Notes: generated by a model not told the origin, from the sequence alone. Shown: positions 16,237-28,382, numbered from the stretch's first letter. The stretch is DNA of 64,000 nt from Streptomyces actuosus (GCF_016921115.1 NZ_JAFFZS010000001.1:558001-622000); one strand, 5' to 3'. Numbers and translations are program-made.

Positions 16237-16342
16237 GTCTGCGTCTCTCGCGGTGCTCCGCGTGATCGCGACGGAGAGAACTCTACCTCACACCGGGGGC
16301 CGCCCCGAAGTGGTCCCGGCCGCGGGAGAGGACAATCGAGGA

Positions 16343-16873
16343 ATGAGCGACACGGGTCGGACGGACGCCGCAGACACCGCGCGGCCGGGCGGTGCGCGAG
16401 ACCGGGACGGTGCGGGCCGCGCCCGGAACGCCCGGCCACGGGACGGGCTCGGACGCCCCCTGCCCTACGGCACCCCAGGGGTGCCGCGGCAGCCCGAGGG
16501 GGTCGTCCGCACGCCGGACGAGACCGTGGCGGAGGCGCAGGCCCTGCTGGACACGGGCCGCCCGTTCCACGCGCACGAGGTGTTCGAGGACGCCTGGAAG
16601 TCGGGGCCGCGGGGCGAACGGACCCTGTGGCGGGGGCTGGCCCAGCTCGCGGTGGGCCTCACGCACGCCGCCCGCGGGAACACCACCGGCGGGGCCCGGC
16701 TGCTGCGGCGCGGGGCGGGGGCCGTGGCGGAGTGGACCGCCGGAGCAGGCGAGGCGCGGCCGTACGGGCTGGATCTCGCGGGCCTGGTCGCCTGGGCCGG
16801 CGAACTGGCCGCGCAGGTGGAGACGGGCGGGGCCGCCGTCGACGCGCGGCAGCGGGCACCCCGGCTGCGCTGA
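16343..16873 (+). CDS. DUF309 domain protein
   Basis: A 176-residue protein. After a charged, low-complexity N-terminal third comes the DUF309 core: AQALLDTGRPFHAHEVFEDAWKSGPRGERTLWRGLAQLAVGLTHAARGNTTGGARLLRRG (about residues 65-125). The family is a small all-helical fold with conserved His and Glu residues (HAHEVFEDAW); its biochemical role is not established. The ATG follows a GA-rich stretch. It lies 48 bases before cobF on the same strand, so the two may share a transcript, but nothing in the family links it to cobalamin. Confidence 0.88.
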   Translation: MSDTGRTDAADTARPGGARDRDGAGRARNARPRDGLGRPLPYGTPGVPRQPEGVVRTPDETVAEAQALLDTGRPFHAHEVFEDAWKSGPRGERTLWRGLAQLAVGLTHAARGNTTGGARLLRRGAGAVAEWTAGAGEARPYGLDLAGLVAWAGELAAQVETGGAAVDARQRAPRLR

Positions 16874-16921
16874 CCGGCGGGCGGTGCGGTCACGGTCCGT
16901 GGCGTACGGCAGACTCGGGGC

Positions 16922-17701
16922 GTGCGAACCATTCATGTCATCGGCATCGGCGCGGGCGACCCCGAGCAGCTCACCCTGCAGGCGGTCAGGGCGCTGCGGA
17001 GCACGGACGTGTTCTTCGTCCTGGACAAGGGCGAGGTGAAGAGCGACCTGACGCGGCTGCGCCGGGAGATGCTGCGGACGCACTGTCCGGACGGCGGCTA
17101 CCGCGTGGTCGAGGCACGGGATCCCGAGCGGGACCGCGGGGCGGACGGAGCGTCGTACTCGCCGGCCGTGGGCGACTGGCGCAGCGCCCGCGCCGACATC
17201 TACGCGCGGCTGATCGCCGAGGAACTCGGTGAGGACGGGACCGGGGCGTTCCTGGTCTGGGGGGACCCGGCGCTGTACGACAGCACGATCGCGATCCTGG
17301 ACGAGGTGCGGGAGCGCGGCCGGGTCCCCTTCGCGTACGACGTCGTTCCCGGGATCAGCAGCGTCTCCGCCCTGGTCGCCCGGCACCGCATCGGGCTGAA
17401 CAGGGTGGCGCGGCCGGTGCAGATCACCACCGGCCGGCGACTCGCGGAGAGCTTCCCCGAGGGCGTGGACGACGTGGTGGTGATGCTCGACGCACATCAG
17501 GCCTTCCAGCGGTACGCGGACCAGGACTTCCACATCTACTGGGGTGCCTACATCGGCACCCCGGACGAGATCCTGGAAGCCGGCCCGATCGCCGAGGCCG
17601 CGCCGCGGATCGAGCGGCTACGCGCGGAGGCCCGCGAGCGCAAGGGCTGGATCATGGACACCTACCTGCTGCGCCGCGGCTCCGGGGACGACAGGGCATA
17701 G
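16922..17701 (+). CDS. cobF: precorrin-6A synthase (deacetylating)
   Basis: A 259-residue SAM-dependent methylase of aerobic cobalamin synthesis, which methylates C-1 of precorrin-5 with loss of acetate. The tetrapyrrole methylase fold is plain: the N-terminal loop IHVIGIGAGDPEQLTLQAVRAL, GAFLVWGDPALYDSTIAIL and YDVVPGISSVSALVARHRIGLN. The tail GWIMDTYLLRRGS is typical of CobF and not of CobM or CobJ. GTG start. The precorrin-6A reductase gene cobK, the next enzyme for this product, lies convergently 162 bases away, which supports the assignment. Confidence 0.92.
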   Translation: MRTIHVIGIGAGDPEQLTLQAVRALRSTDVFFVLDKGEVKSDLTRLRREMLRTHCPDGGYRVVEARDPERDRGADGASYSPAVGDWRSARADIYARLIAEELGEDGTGAFLVWGDPALYDSTIAILDEVRERGRVPFAYDVVPGISSVSALVARHRIGLNRVARPVQITTGRRLAESFPEGVDDVVVMLDAHQAFQRYADQDFHIYWGAYIGTPDEILEAGPIAEAAPRIERLRAEARERKGWIMDTYLLRRGSGDDRA

Positions 17702-17863
17702 CCCCCCGCGCCCGCCGTGCCTCGGGCCCCGGCGCGGGTCCCGTCCCGACCGTCGCGTCCGCTGCCCGGCGCGCGTTGCGTCGTCGGCTTCGCTTCGATG
17801 TGTCAAGGCGGGCGGGGGACCGCTCGGTGTGCCGCGCGCGGTCGACCGGCCGCGTGCCTCGGT

Positions 17864-18610
17864 TCAGGCCACGTCGAGGCCGAGGAGGTCGAGCACGCCC
17901 GCCAGGTCGGACACGGCCGTCACCCCGTCCGGCAGCGCGGGCCTGCGGACGACCACGACGGGCAGGCCCAGGCTCCTCGCGGCGCTCAGCTTCGCGGCCG
18001 TCGCCTCTGCGCCGCTGTCCTTCGTCACGATCACGTCGATGCGGTGTTCCCGCAGCAGCGCCGTCTCGTGGGCCTCGGTGAACGGGCCGCGGGCCAGCAG
18101 GAGGTCGGTGTGCGGCGGCATCGGCGGCTCGGGCGGCTCCACGGACCGTACGACGAAGTGCAGTTGCGTCAGGTGGGCGAAGGAGGCCAGTCCCAGCCGG
18201 CCGGTCGTCAGCAGCACCCGGCGTCCGAGGGCCGGGAGCAGTTCGGCCGCGTCGTCCAGGGACGCCGCCCAGTGCCAGCGGTCCCGGGGGCCGGGGCGCC
18301 AGCCGGGCCGCCGGAGTACGACGGCCGTCACCCCGGCGGCGGCTGCCGCCCGGGCGACGTTCGCCGTGATCGTCGCGGCGAACGGGTGGGTGGCGTCGAC
18401 GACCGCGTCCACCGCGTGTTCCCGCAGCCATGCGGCCAGCCCGTCCGCGCCGCCGAAGCCGCCGACGCGGACCTCCCCCGCCAGAGCGCCGGGCCTGGAG
18501 ACCCGCCCGGCGAGGGACGTGGTGACGCGGACTCCCGGGCGCGCCGTCAGATCGTCGGCCAGCAGGCGCGCCTCGGTGGTTCCGCCGAGGAGCAGGACGT
18601 GCGGGGACAT
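17864..18610 (-). CDS. cobK: precorrin-6A reductase
   Basis: A 248-residue NADPH-dependent reductase that converts precorrin-6A to dihydro-precorrin-6. Conserved family features are VLLLGGTTEARLLADDL at the N-terminus, VDAVVDATHPFAATITANV, the mid-protein RVLLTTGRLGLASF and IDVIVTKDSGAEATAAKLSAARSLGLPVVVVRRP near the end. ATG at 18610 gives the usual N-terminus (MSPHVLLLGGT); an upstream in-frame start would add a basic tail without homology. It converges on cobF. The two steps are consecutive in the pathway. Confidence 0.93.
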   Translation of the reverse strand: MSPHVLLLGGTTEARLLADDLTARPGVRVTTSLAGRVSRPGALAGEVRVGGFGGADGLAAWLREHAVDAVVDATHPFAATITANVARAAAAAGVTAVVLRRPGWRPGPRDRWHWAASLDDAAELLPALGRRVLLTTGRLGLASFAHLTQLHFVVRSVEPPEPPMPPHTDLLLARGPFTEAHETALLREHRIDVIVTKDSGAEATAAKLSAARSLGLPVVVVRRPALPDGVTAVSDLAGVLDLLGLDVA

Positions 18611-18876
18611 GGGGACGAGCGTACGGGGACGTCGCGGGCGGACGACCACCGGGACCGGGGCGGCCCGGCGGGCCTGCTACCGACGACCGAGGGGCACGCG
18701 GGCACGCCGCTCCCGGGGCCACCGCACGGGGCGGCCCGAGGGCCGGAAGGGCGAACGGGAGACCGCACGCCCCCCGGCCGAACACCCCGCACACACGCCC
18801 CGGCCCCGGGACACCGCCGGATCCGGGCCCGTCGGCACCTCGGGGTCGGGGTGGGCCGGGTCGGAGCCCACGACGA

Positions 18877-18930
18877 CCCCGCGGCCCCCTCGGGACCGTC
18901 GGGTGCGGTGGTCCCGAGGGGGCCGCGGGG
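18877..18930. terminator. long perfect hairpin, probable terminator
   Basis: Two exact 21-base complementary arms with a 12-base loop, lying in the 18611-19060 gap about 130 bases downstream of the TauE-like gene's stop. I see no gene in this 450-base gap. The stem is much longer than needed for termination. Confidence 0.7.
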
Positions 18931-19060
18931 TGCCCGTAGGGGTTCGGGGGACCGGCGTGTGCCGGGCCCGCCCGGACCGTCCGGTCGTCCGCGGCTGCGG
19001 TGGCGCGGCCGGGGAGGGCGGACCGGCTCGCGACGCCCGGCCCGCGCCTGCGGCCGCCGT

Positions 19061-19834
19061 CTACCGCAGCAGCAGTTGGAGGCCGCCGGCCACCGTGGCC
19101 ACGATCACCAACTGCTCGAACAGGCGCTGGTTGATCCTGACCACAGCCCATCTGCCGAACAGCGCCCCCGGCACCACGAACACCACGAGCGCGGCGTCCA
19201 GCAGCAGCGAGCGGCCGTCGATCAGCCCGAGTCCGGCGCTGAAGGGCACCTTGGAGACGTTCACGATCAGGAAGAAGAACGCCGACGTACCGAGGAAGCC
19301 CAGCTTCCGGAATCCTGCGGACAGCAGGTACATGGACATCACCGGGCCGCCCGCGTTGGCGACCATGGTGGTGAAACCGCCGAGGACGCCGTAGGAGCGG
19401 GCCCTGGCGCGGCCGGCCCGCGTGGTGACGGCGTCCGGTACGTCCCCCGCTCCGGCCGTGCGGCGGCGCCACACCGTCACCGCGGCCATCAGCAGCAGGA
19501 TCACTCCGATCGACGTCCGGACGACCGCGTCGTCCGCCCGCATCAGGAACAGCGCGCCGAGGACCACGCCCGCCGCCACCGCCGGGAACAGCCGCCACAG
19601 TGTGGGCCAGTGGGCGTGTCGCCGGTAGGTGAGGACGGCCAGCACGTCCCCGGCGATCAGCACCGGCAGCAGCACCCCGGTCGAGGCGCGGGCGGGCAGC
19701 ACCGCCGCGAAGATCGCCAGGCTGACCGTGTTGGCGCCGCTGACCGCGGTCTTGGAGAAGCCGACGAGGAGGGCCGCGAGGGCGAGGGCGGCGAACTCCG
19801 GGCCGGTCAGGTGCCACAGCGTCATCGTGTTCAT
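19061..19834 (-). CDS. TauE/SafE-family membrane transporter
   Basis: A 257-residue integral membrane protein with about eight helices. The family pattern is clear: FAALALAALLVGFSKTAVSGANTVSLAIFAAVLPARASTGVLLPVLIAGDVLAV at the start and GGFTTMVANAGGPVMSMYLLSAGFRKLGFLGTSAFFFLIVNVSKVPF in the second half. Members export sulfite, sulfoacetate or other organosulfonates, and many are unassigned. ATG at 19834 gives MNTMTLWHL; an ATG three codons later is also possible. No sulfonate-metabolism gene is adjacent, so the substrate is open. A very strong hairpin follows the gene. Confidence 0.85.
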   Translation of the reverse strand: MNTMTLWHLTGPEFAALALAALLVGFSKTAVSGANTVSLAIFAAVLPARASTGVLLPVLIAGDVLAVLTYRRHAHWPTLWRLFPAVAAGVVLGALFLMRADDAVVRTSIGVILLLMAAVTVWRRRTAGAGDVPDAVTTRAGRARARSYGVLGGFTTMVANAGGPVMSMYLLSAGFRKLGFLGTSAFFFLIVNVSKVPFSAGLGLIDGRSLLLDAALVVFVVPGALFGRWAVVRINQRLFEQLVIVATVAGGLQLLLR

Positions 19835-19992
19835 GCGGACACCGATGCTATGTCCCGCCGTCCGGTCCGCGCAGGTTCCGCCCCCTGCGGGCGACCGGCT
19901 CCGGGGCCGCCGGGACGCCACCGGCGCGCAGCGTCCCGACGACCGGCGTACTGCGCCCGCGGCCCCCCGCGCGGGGCGCCGTCAGGGTGCGC

Positions 19993-21180
<1,188 letters not shown>

Positions 21181-21224
21181 GAGGAGGACTCCTGACCGAC
21201 GACGCTGTGGACCAGCGAGCTCTT

Positions 21225-21241
21225 AATTAGCACTGCTAGTT
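21225..21241. promoter_or_regulatory. palindromic operator between thiolase and lipase
   Basis: AATTAGCACTGCTAGTT is a 17-base dyad with one mismatched pair around a perfect TAGCACTGCTA core, 44 bases upstream of the thiolase start and 81 bases upstream of the lipase start. It has the size and symmetry of a TetR-type operator. No regulator gene is adjacent, so a distant regulator is implied. Confidence 0.55.
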
Positions 21242-21322
21242 TTGGACTATAGACCGCCCGGCGGCTCCCTGGGAAGATCCTCCGGGAACCTTCACCGCCC
21301 CAGCCGGAGGAGACGAGGAGAC

Positions 21323-22144
21323 ATGGCCGACAGCCGCGAACACGTGCTGGAGGGAACCCGCGGCACGCTCGTCGTGCGGGAGTGGCCCCACGAGCGGCCC
21401 CGGTACGTCGCCCTGGTGGTGCACGGCTACGCCGAGCACGCCGGACGCTACGGGGACCTCGCGGACGTCCTGGTGGCGCACGGCGCGGCGGTCTACGGCC
21501 CCGATCACGTCGGTCACGGCCGATCGGCGGGCGAACGGGTGGTGATCGAGGACTTCGAGGACGTCGTCACCGACGTGCACGCGGTCGCGGAAGTGGCACA
21601 CGCCGCGCATCCCGGCCGCCCGGTCGTGGTGATCGGCCACTCCATGGGCGGCCTGATCGCCGCCCGCTACGCCCAGCGGTACGGCGACGGCCTCGCCGCA
21701 CTGGTGCTGTCCGGCCCGGTGATCGGCGCGTGGGAGACACCGGGGCGGCTGCTCGCCGAGGCCGAGGCGCACGGAGAGGTCCCCGACATCCCCGTCAACC
21801 CCGCCGCGCTGTCCCGCGACCCGGAGGTGGGGGCGGCGTACGCGGCGGATCCGCTGGTGTGGCACGGCCCGATGAAGCGCCCCACGCTGGAGGCGTTCCT
21901 GCGCACGCTGGAGACGGTGGCCAAGGGCGGGGACGTGGGCGCGCTGCCCGTGCTGTGGCTGCACGGAGACGACGACCGGCTGGTCCCGCTCGCCGGGAGC
22001 CGCATCGGTGTGGAGCGGTTGAGCGGGGGCGCGCTGACCGAGCACATCCACGCAGGCGCCCGGCACGAGGTGTTCCACGAGACCGACAGGGACGTGGTCC
22101 TCGGCGAACTGCTCCGCTTCCTGGACGGCGTCCTCGCCGCCTGA
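21323..22144 (+). CDS. alpha/beta hydrolase, monoacylglycerol lipase-like
   Basis: A 273-residue serine hydrolase of the lysophospholipase/monoglyceride lipase group. The oxyanion region is ALVVHGYAEHAGRYGDLA, the nucleophile elbow GHSMGG, the catalytic Asp lies in LWLHGDDDRLVP and the His in AGARHEVFHE. There is no signal peptide, so it acts in the cytoplasm. ATG at 21323 has GAGGAG upstream. It shares a divergent promoter and operator with the thiolase, which suggests a role in acylglycerol breakdown feeding beta-oxidation. A decayed HAD gene follows convergently. Confidence 0.9.
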   Translation: MADSREHVLEGTRGTLVVREWPHERPRYVALVVHGYAEHAGRYGDLADVLVAHGAAVYGPDHVGHGRSAGERVVIEDFEDVVTDVHAVAEVAHAAHPGRPVVVIGHSMGGLIAARYAQRYGDGLAALVLSGPVIGAWETPGRLLAEAEAHGEVPDIPVNPAALSRDPEVGAAYAADPLVWHGPMKRPTLEAFLRTLETVAKGGDVGALPVLWLHGDDDRLVPLAGSRIGVERLSGGALTEHIHAGARHEVFHETDRDVVLGELLRFLDGVLAA

Positions 22145-22317
22145 GTCCCCGGAGGCCGCCGGATCGGTCCCGGATGTCCCGGGCAACCGCGGCGGCTGCA
22201 CGGAGCGCTTGCGGCACGCCGCCCGAGCGGGCGAGGACCAGGGGCGGATCTTCCCCGGGTGCGCCCCGGGGACCCCTCCGCCGTCGGGCCCCCGGCCCTC
22301 CGCACGCCCCTCCGGGA

Positions 22318-22799
22318 CGGCAAGGCCCTTGCACACCTCGGCGAGGAACGGCTCGTCGGTGCGCTCCACGTACGTGGACCGCTTGCCCCAGACGTCGGCG
22401 CCGACGTCCGCGCCGCCCGCCGCCCGCCGCCCGGGTGCGCGCCGCACCCGCGATCCGGGCGGCGACACCCGGTTCCAGCGGGTCGCTGCTCAGTTCGACG
22501 CCGTCGCGCACGGCGTAGGTGCCGTTCTCGGCGATGAACACCATCCCGTCGGCGGCACCCTCGAACTCCCGGGCCAGAGTGGCGTACTGCCGTCCGCTCG
22601 CCGGGCAGAACAGCACCCCGCGCTCGCGCGGCAGCCGCAGCGCCTCCGGCAGGCCCTCGGGGGCGTTCTTGTCGTCGTCCAGAAGGGTGCCGTCCATGTC
22701 GGTGACGACGAGCCGGATGTCGGGGCGGGGCTCACCGGCGCGGGGCCGGGGCGCGTGCGGCTCCGGTGCGGTGGTCAGGGGCGGGAGGGAGTAGGGCAT
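22318..22799 (-). pseudogene. Cof-type HAD phosphatase, frameshifted and truncated
   Basis: The N-terminus is that of a HAD phosphatase: VVTDMDGTLLDDDKNAPEG (nucleophile motif I at about residues 33-39), FCPASGRQYATLAREF (motif II) and FIAENGTYAVRDG. After GAARTRAAGG the frame is lost. The next piece, ADVGADVWGKRSTYVERTDEPFLAEV, continues in another frame. Between them lie three copies of the 7-base unit GCCGCCC; two copies would restore the frame. Past about 22320 no similarity remains, so motifs III and IV are missing. It is not expected to be functional. The ATG at 22799 is intact. Confidence 0.75.
22412..22432 (+). repeat. three-copy 7-bp tandem repeat at the HAD frameshift
   Basis: GCCGCCC is repeated three times without interruption, exactly where the HAD reading frame breaks. 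Loss of one unit would rejoin the two frames. Confidence 0.85.
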
Positions 22800-22918
22800 G
22801 TCCAGCTTTCGGTCACGGTGACCACCTCGTCACCCTGACCGGGGCCCGGTTCTGCCGGACACGCCGATCACCGGGCGGCACAATGGGGCGGGCCGGCCCA
22901 GCCCGTCGAGGAGGACGC

Positions 22919-24322
22919 ATGACCACCCTTGCCGACCCCGTACCCGGCGGACGTCCGGGGGACGTGGCCCGCGCCACCGCCCTCGGCGGTGAACTCGCCG
23001 GGCGGGGAGTGCAAGGGATCGTGCTGTCCTACGTCGACACCGCGGGCGTCTGCCGGGTGAAGACGGTCCCGACGGCGAAGCTCGCCTCGGCGGCGGCCTG
23101 GGGCATCGGCATGTCCCCGGTGTTCGACACGTTCCTGGCCCACGACACCATCGTCTCCACCGGCGTGCTCGGTTCCCCCGACGGAGATCTGCGCCTCTAC
23201 CCGGACCTGGACGCCCTGGTGGCCCTGTCGGCGCAGCCGGGCTGGGCGTGGGCGCCGGTCGACCGGATCACCCAGGACGGCCACCGGCATCCGGGCTGCA
23301 GCCGCACCGTGCTGCGCCGGATCGTCTCCGAGGCCGCCGAGCGCCACGGCCTCGCCTTCAAGGCGGGCATCGAGATCGAGTGGGCGTACGGACGCGGCGA
23401 CGTGCCGGACGACGTGTTCGTGCCCGCGACCGCGGGTCCGGCGTACGGCGCCGTCCGGCAGGTCGATCTGAGCGAGTGCACCGCCGACCTGCTGGCCGCG
23501 CTCGCCGCCCAGGGCGTGGAGGTCGACCAGCTCCATCCCGAGTACGCAGCCGGGCAGTTCGAACTGTCCACGGGCGCCCTGGACCCGGTGGCGGCGGCCG
23601 ACCGCAGCGTGCTGGTACGGCAGACGGTCCGCGCGGTGGCCCGGCGGCACGGGCTGCGGGTGTCCTTCGCCCCGGCCGTCACCGCCGACGGCGTCGGCAA
23701 CGGCGGCCACGTCCACCTGTCCGCCTGGCGCGACGGCGCCAACCTGCACTCCGGTGGCGCCCGCCGCCACGGCATGACCGGCGAGGCGGAGTCGTTCACC
23801 GCCGGGCTCCTGGCCCGCCTGCCGGCCCTGACCGCGGTGACGGCGCCGAGCCCGTCCAGCTATCTGCGGCTCAGGCCCTCCCGGTGGGCGGGCGTGTTCA
23901 CCGCGTGGGGGCTGGAGACCCGCGAGTGCGCGCTTCGGGTGATCACCGGGACCGCGGGACGCCGGGACCAGCAGGCCAACCTGGAGGTGAAGCCGGTCGA
24001 CCTGGCCGCCAACCCCTATCTCGCGCTGGCCTGTCTCCTCACCTCCGGCCTGGACGGCCTGTCCCGGGGCGCCGCGCTACCCGGGGAGGTGACCGGTGAC
24101 CCGGCCCGGTTCACCGAGCAGGAGGCCGCGGCCCTGGGCGTCGGGCGGCTGCCGGTCTCCCTGGCCGAGGCCGTCGCCGCCTTCCGCGGCGACGAGGTGC
24201 TGCGCGCGGCGCTCGGACCGGTCCTGGCGGATGCCGTGACGGCGGTGCGCGAGGGCGAGATCGCCTCCGTCGAGGGCCTGGACGACGATCAGGTGGCGGC
24301 GGCCTACCGGTGGACCTACTGA
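22919..24322 (+). CDS. glutamine synthetase-like gamma-glutamyl-amine ligase
   Basis: A 467-residue GS-fold enzyme. Landmarks are FKAGIEIEWAYGRG (metal-binding Glu), QFELSTGALDP, NGGHVHLSAWRDG (ATP/metal His), ECALRVITGTAGRRDQQANLEVKPVDLAANPYLALACLL. The short N-terminal domain and divergence from housekeeping GlnA resemble the GlnA2/3/4-type paralogues of Streptomyces, some of which make gamma-glutamyl-polyamines or gamma-glutamylethanolamide; which amine is used here is not known. GAGGAGGAC precedes the ATG. The amidohydrolase gene begins one base after its stop, so the two are coupled. Fungal FluG and plant NodGS join the same two domains in one protein. Confidence 0.9.
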   Translation: MTTLADPVPGGRPGDVARATALGGELAGRGVQGIVLSYVDTAGVCRVKTVPTAKLASAAAWGIGMSPVFDTFLAHDTIVSTGVLGSPDGDLRLYPDLDALVALSAQPGWAWAPVDRITQDGHRHPGCSRTVLRRIVSEAAERHGLAFKAGIEIEWAYGRGDVPDDVFVPATAGPAYGAVRQVDLSECTADLLAALAAQGVEVDQLHPEYAAGQFELSTGALDPVAAADRSVLVRQTVRAVARRHGLRVSFAPAVTADGVGNGGHVHLSAWRDGANLHSGGARRHGMTGEAESFTAGLLARLPALTAVTAPSPSSYLRLRPSRWAGVFTAWGLETRECALRVITGTAGRRDQQANLEVKPVDLAANPYLALACLLTSGLDGLSRGAALPGEVTGDPARFTEQEAAALGVGRLPVSLAEAVAAFRGDEVLRAALGPVLADAVTAVREGEIASVEGLDDDQVAAAYRWTY

Positions 24323-24323
24323 C

Positions 24324-25463
24324 GTGGGCGGCGCCGTTCACGAGGAACTGACCGCGCTGCCGCTGGTGGACCACCACTGCCACGGCGTGACGACCGGGCC
24401 CCTGGACCGCCCCGGCTTCGAGGGGCTGCTCGGCGAGGGCGGCCGATGGCCGGGCAGCGGTCTGTCGCCCTTCGACACGCCCCTCGGTCTCGCCGTGCGC
24501 AGACACTGCGCGCCCCTGCTGGACCTGCCGCGGCACACGCCCGCCGAGGAGTACCTGGCCCGGCGCGCGGACCTGGGCGCGGCGGAGGTCAACCGGCGTT
24601 TCCTGCGGGCCGCGCACACCTCCGTCCTGTGCGTCGACACCGGATACGCCCCGGCGGGCGCCACGTCCCCGGGGCAGCTGGCGCAGGCGGCGGACGCGGT
24701 GGCGCACGAGGTCGTACGGCTGGAGACCGTCGCCGAGGCCGTCGCCGCGCGGGGCGTCGAACCGGACGCCTACCCGGAGGCGTTCCGCGCGGCGGCCGAG
24801 GAGGCCGTGCGCCGGCCCGGTGTGGTGGCGGTGAAGTCGGTGGCCGCCTACCGGACCGGCTTCGCCCTCGACCCGGCCCGCCCCCCGGACGCGGAAGTGG
24901 CCGCGGCGGCCCGGCGCTGGCTCGCGCACGGCGGCGGGCGGCTGGCTGATCCGGTGCTGGAGCGGCATCTGCTGTGGGCGGCCGTCGACCTCGGGCTCCC
25001 GCTCCAGTTGCACGCCGGGTTCGGTGACGCCGATCTCCGCCTGCACCGGGCGGACCCGGCGCTGCTGACCGACTGGCTGCGCCTGACCGCCGGAACGATT
25101 CCGGTGCTGCTCCTGCACTGCTGGCCCTACCAGCGGCAGGCGGCCTACCTCGCGGCGGTGTTCGAGCAGGTCCATCTGGACGTCGGGCTGACGCTCCATC
25201 ACGTCGGGCCGGCCCGGGCGCGGGCCGTCCTCGCCGAGGCGCTGGAGATCGCCCCGTTCCGCAAGCTGCTGTACAGCTCGGACGCCTGCGGGCCGGCCGA
25301 GTTCTACGCGCTCGGCGCGCTGGCGTTCCGGCAGGGACTGGCCGGGCTGCTGCAGGACCTGGTCGACGCCGACGAGACGGACCTGCGGGACGCGCTGCGG
25401 ATCGCCCGGTGGGCGGGAGCGGAGAACGCCCGCCGGGTCTACCGGTTCTCCGATGTCTCCTGA
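24324..25463 (+). CDS. amidohydrolase-2 family protein
   Basis: A 379-residue TIM-barrel metal hydrolase. Candidate metal ligands are the HxH in VDHHCHG near the N-terminus, a Lys in VVAVKSVAAYR, His in LQLHAGFGD, His in LLHCWPY and Asp in LYSSDACGPAEF. The family cleaves C-N or C-C bonds in small acids and amides. GTG at 24324 follows the GS stop by a single base, so translation is probably coupled. With the GS-like ligase it forms the two halves of a FluG/NodGS-type protein; it could hydrolyse the gamma-glutamyl product or its derivative. The Nudix-like gene follows 15 bases later. Confidence 0.88.
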   Translation: MGGAVHEELTALPLVDHHCHGVTTGPLDRPGFEGLLGEGGRWPGSGLSPFDTPLGLAVRRHCAPLLDLPRHTPAEEYLARRADLGAAEVNRRFLRAAHTSVLCVDTGYAPAGATSPGQLAQAADAVAHEVVRLETVAEAVAARGVEPDAYPEAFRAAAEEAVRRPGVVAVKSVAAYRTGFALDPARPPDAEVAAAARRWLAHGGGRLADPVLERHLLWAAVDLGLPLQLHAGFGDADLRLHRADPALLTDWLRLTAGTIPVLLLHCWPYQRQAAYLAAVFEQVHLDVGLTLHHVGPARARAVLAEALEIAPFRKLLYSSDACGPAEFYALGALAFRQGLAGLLQDLVDADETDLRDALRIARWAGAENARRVYRFSDVS

Positions 25464-25478
25464 AAGTATGATCAAGCA

Positions 25479-26015
25479 ATGTCTGACATGACCGAAACCA
25501 CGCCCGGTTGGCTGTCTTCCGACGACCTGGAGCTGGCGCGTGCACGGATGCCGATCCTGTACGTCGAGGCCGTACCCGTGCGGGTCGACGACAGCGGCGA
25601 AGTCACCAGCATCGGACTGCTGCTGCGCATCGGGCCGGACGGAACGGTCAGCCGAACGCTGGTCTCCGGCCGGGTGCTGCACCACGAGCGGGTCCGCGAC
25701 GCCCTGCTGCGCCACCTGGAGAAGGACCTCGGCCCGGTGGCGCTGCCCCGCATCCCGGCGTCGCTGCAGCCGTTCACAGTGGCGGAGTACTTCCCCACGG
25801 CCGGGATCACGCCGTACCACGACCCGCGCCAGCACGCGGTGTCCCTCGCCTACGTCGTGCCCGTGACCGGGGACTGCCGGCCCCGGCAGGACGCCCTGGA
25901 CCTGGTCTGGTTCAGTCCGCAGGAGGCCGCCTCGGCGGCGGTGCAGGGCGAGATGCCGGGCGGCCACGGTTTCCTGCTCAGGCAGGCCCTGGCCCACCTG
26001 GGTCTGCCGCACTGA
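25479..26015 (+). CDS. DUF4916 / Nudix-fold protein
   Basis: A 178-residue protein of the DUF4916 group, which has a Nudix-like fold. Recognisable segments are PGWLSSDDLELARARMPILYVEAVPVRVD, GLLLRIGPDGTVSRTLVSGRVLHHERVRDALLRHLEKDLGP (the position of a degenerate Nudix box) and YFPTAGITPYHDPRQHAVSLAYVVPVTGDCRPRQDALDLVWFSPQEA. The canonical Nudix Glu pattern is not intact, so catalysis is doubtful. It follows the amidohydrolase by 15 bases and is likely the last gene of the unit. Two strong hairpins lie just past its end. Confidence 0.85.
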   Translation: MSDMTETTPGWLSSDDLELARARMPILYVEAVPVRVDDSGEVTSIGLLLRIGPDGTVSRTLVSGRVLHHERVRDALLRHLEKDLGPVALPRIPASLQPFTVAEYFPTAGITPYHDPRQHAVSLAYVVPVTGDCRPRQDALDLVWFSPQEAASAAVQGEMPGGHGFLLRQALAHLGLPH

Positions 26016-26053
26016 CCCGGGCGCCGCGAGGCCGCCCGGGTCGTCCGCGTACG

Positions 26054-26124
26054 GCGGAGGCCGCCCGCTCGCGGACGAACGGGCGGCCTCCGCGCCGGGG
26101 TCCCGCGCACGGGGTGCGCGGGAC
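26054..26124. terminator. two consecutive terminator hairpins
   Basis: The first hairpin has perfect 14-base arms (26054-26067 and 26080-26093, loop 12); the second has perfect 9-base arms (GTCCCGCGC, 26100-26108 and 26116-26124, loop 7). They separate the converging Nudix-like gene and katG. Confidence 0.8.
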
Positions 26125-26132
26125 GACCGGGA

Positions 26133-28364
<2,232 letters not shown>

Positions 28365-28382
28365 CTAGGTGGATCTAGGTAC

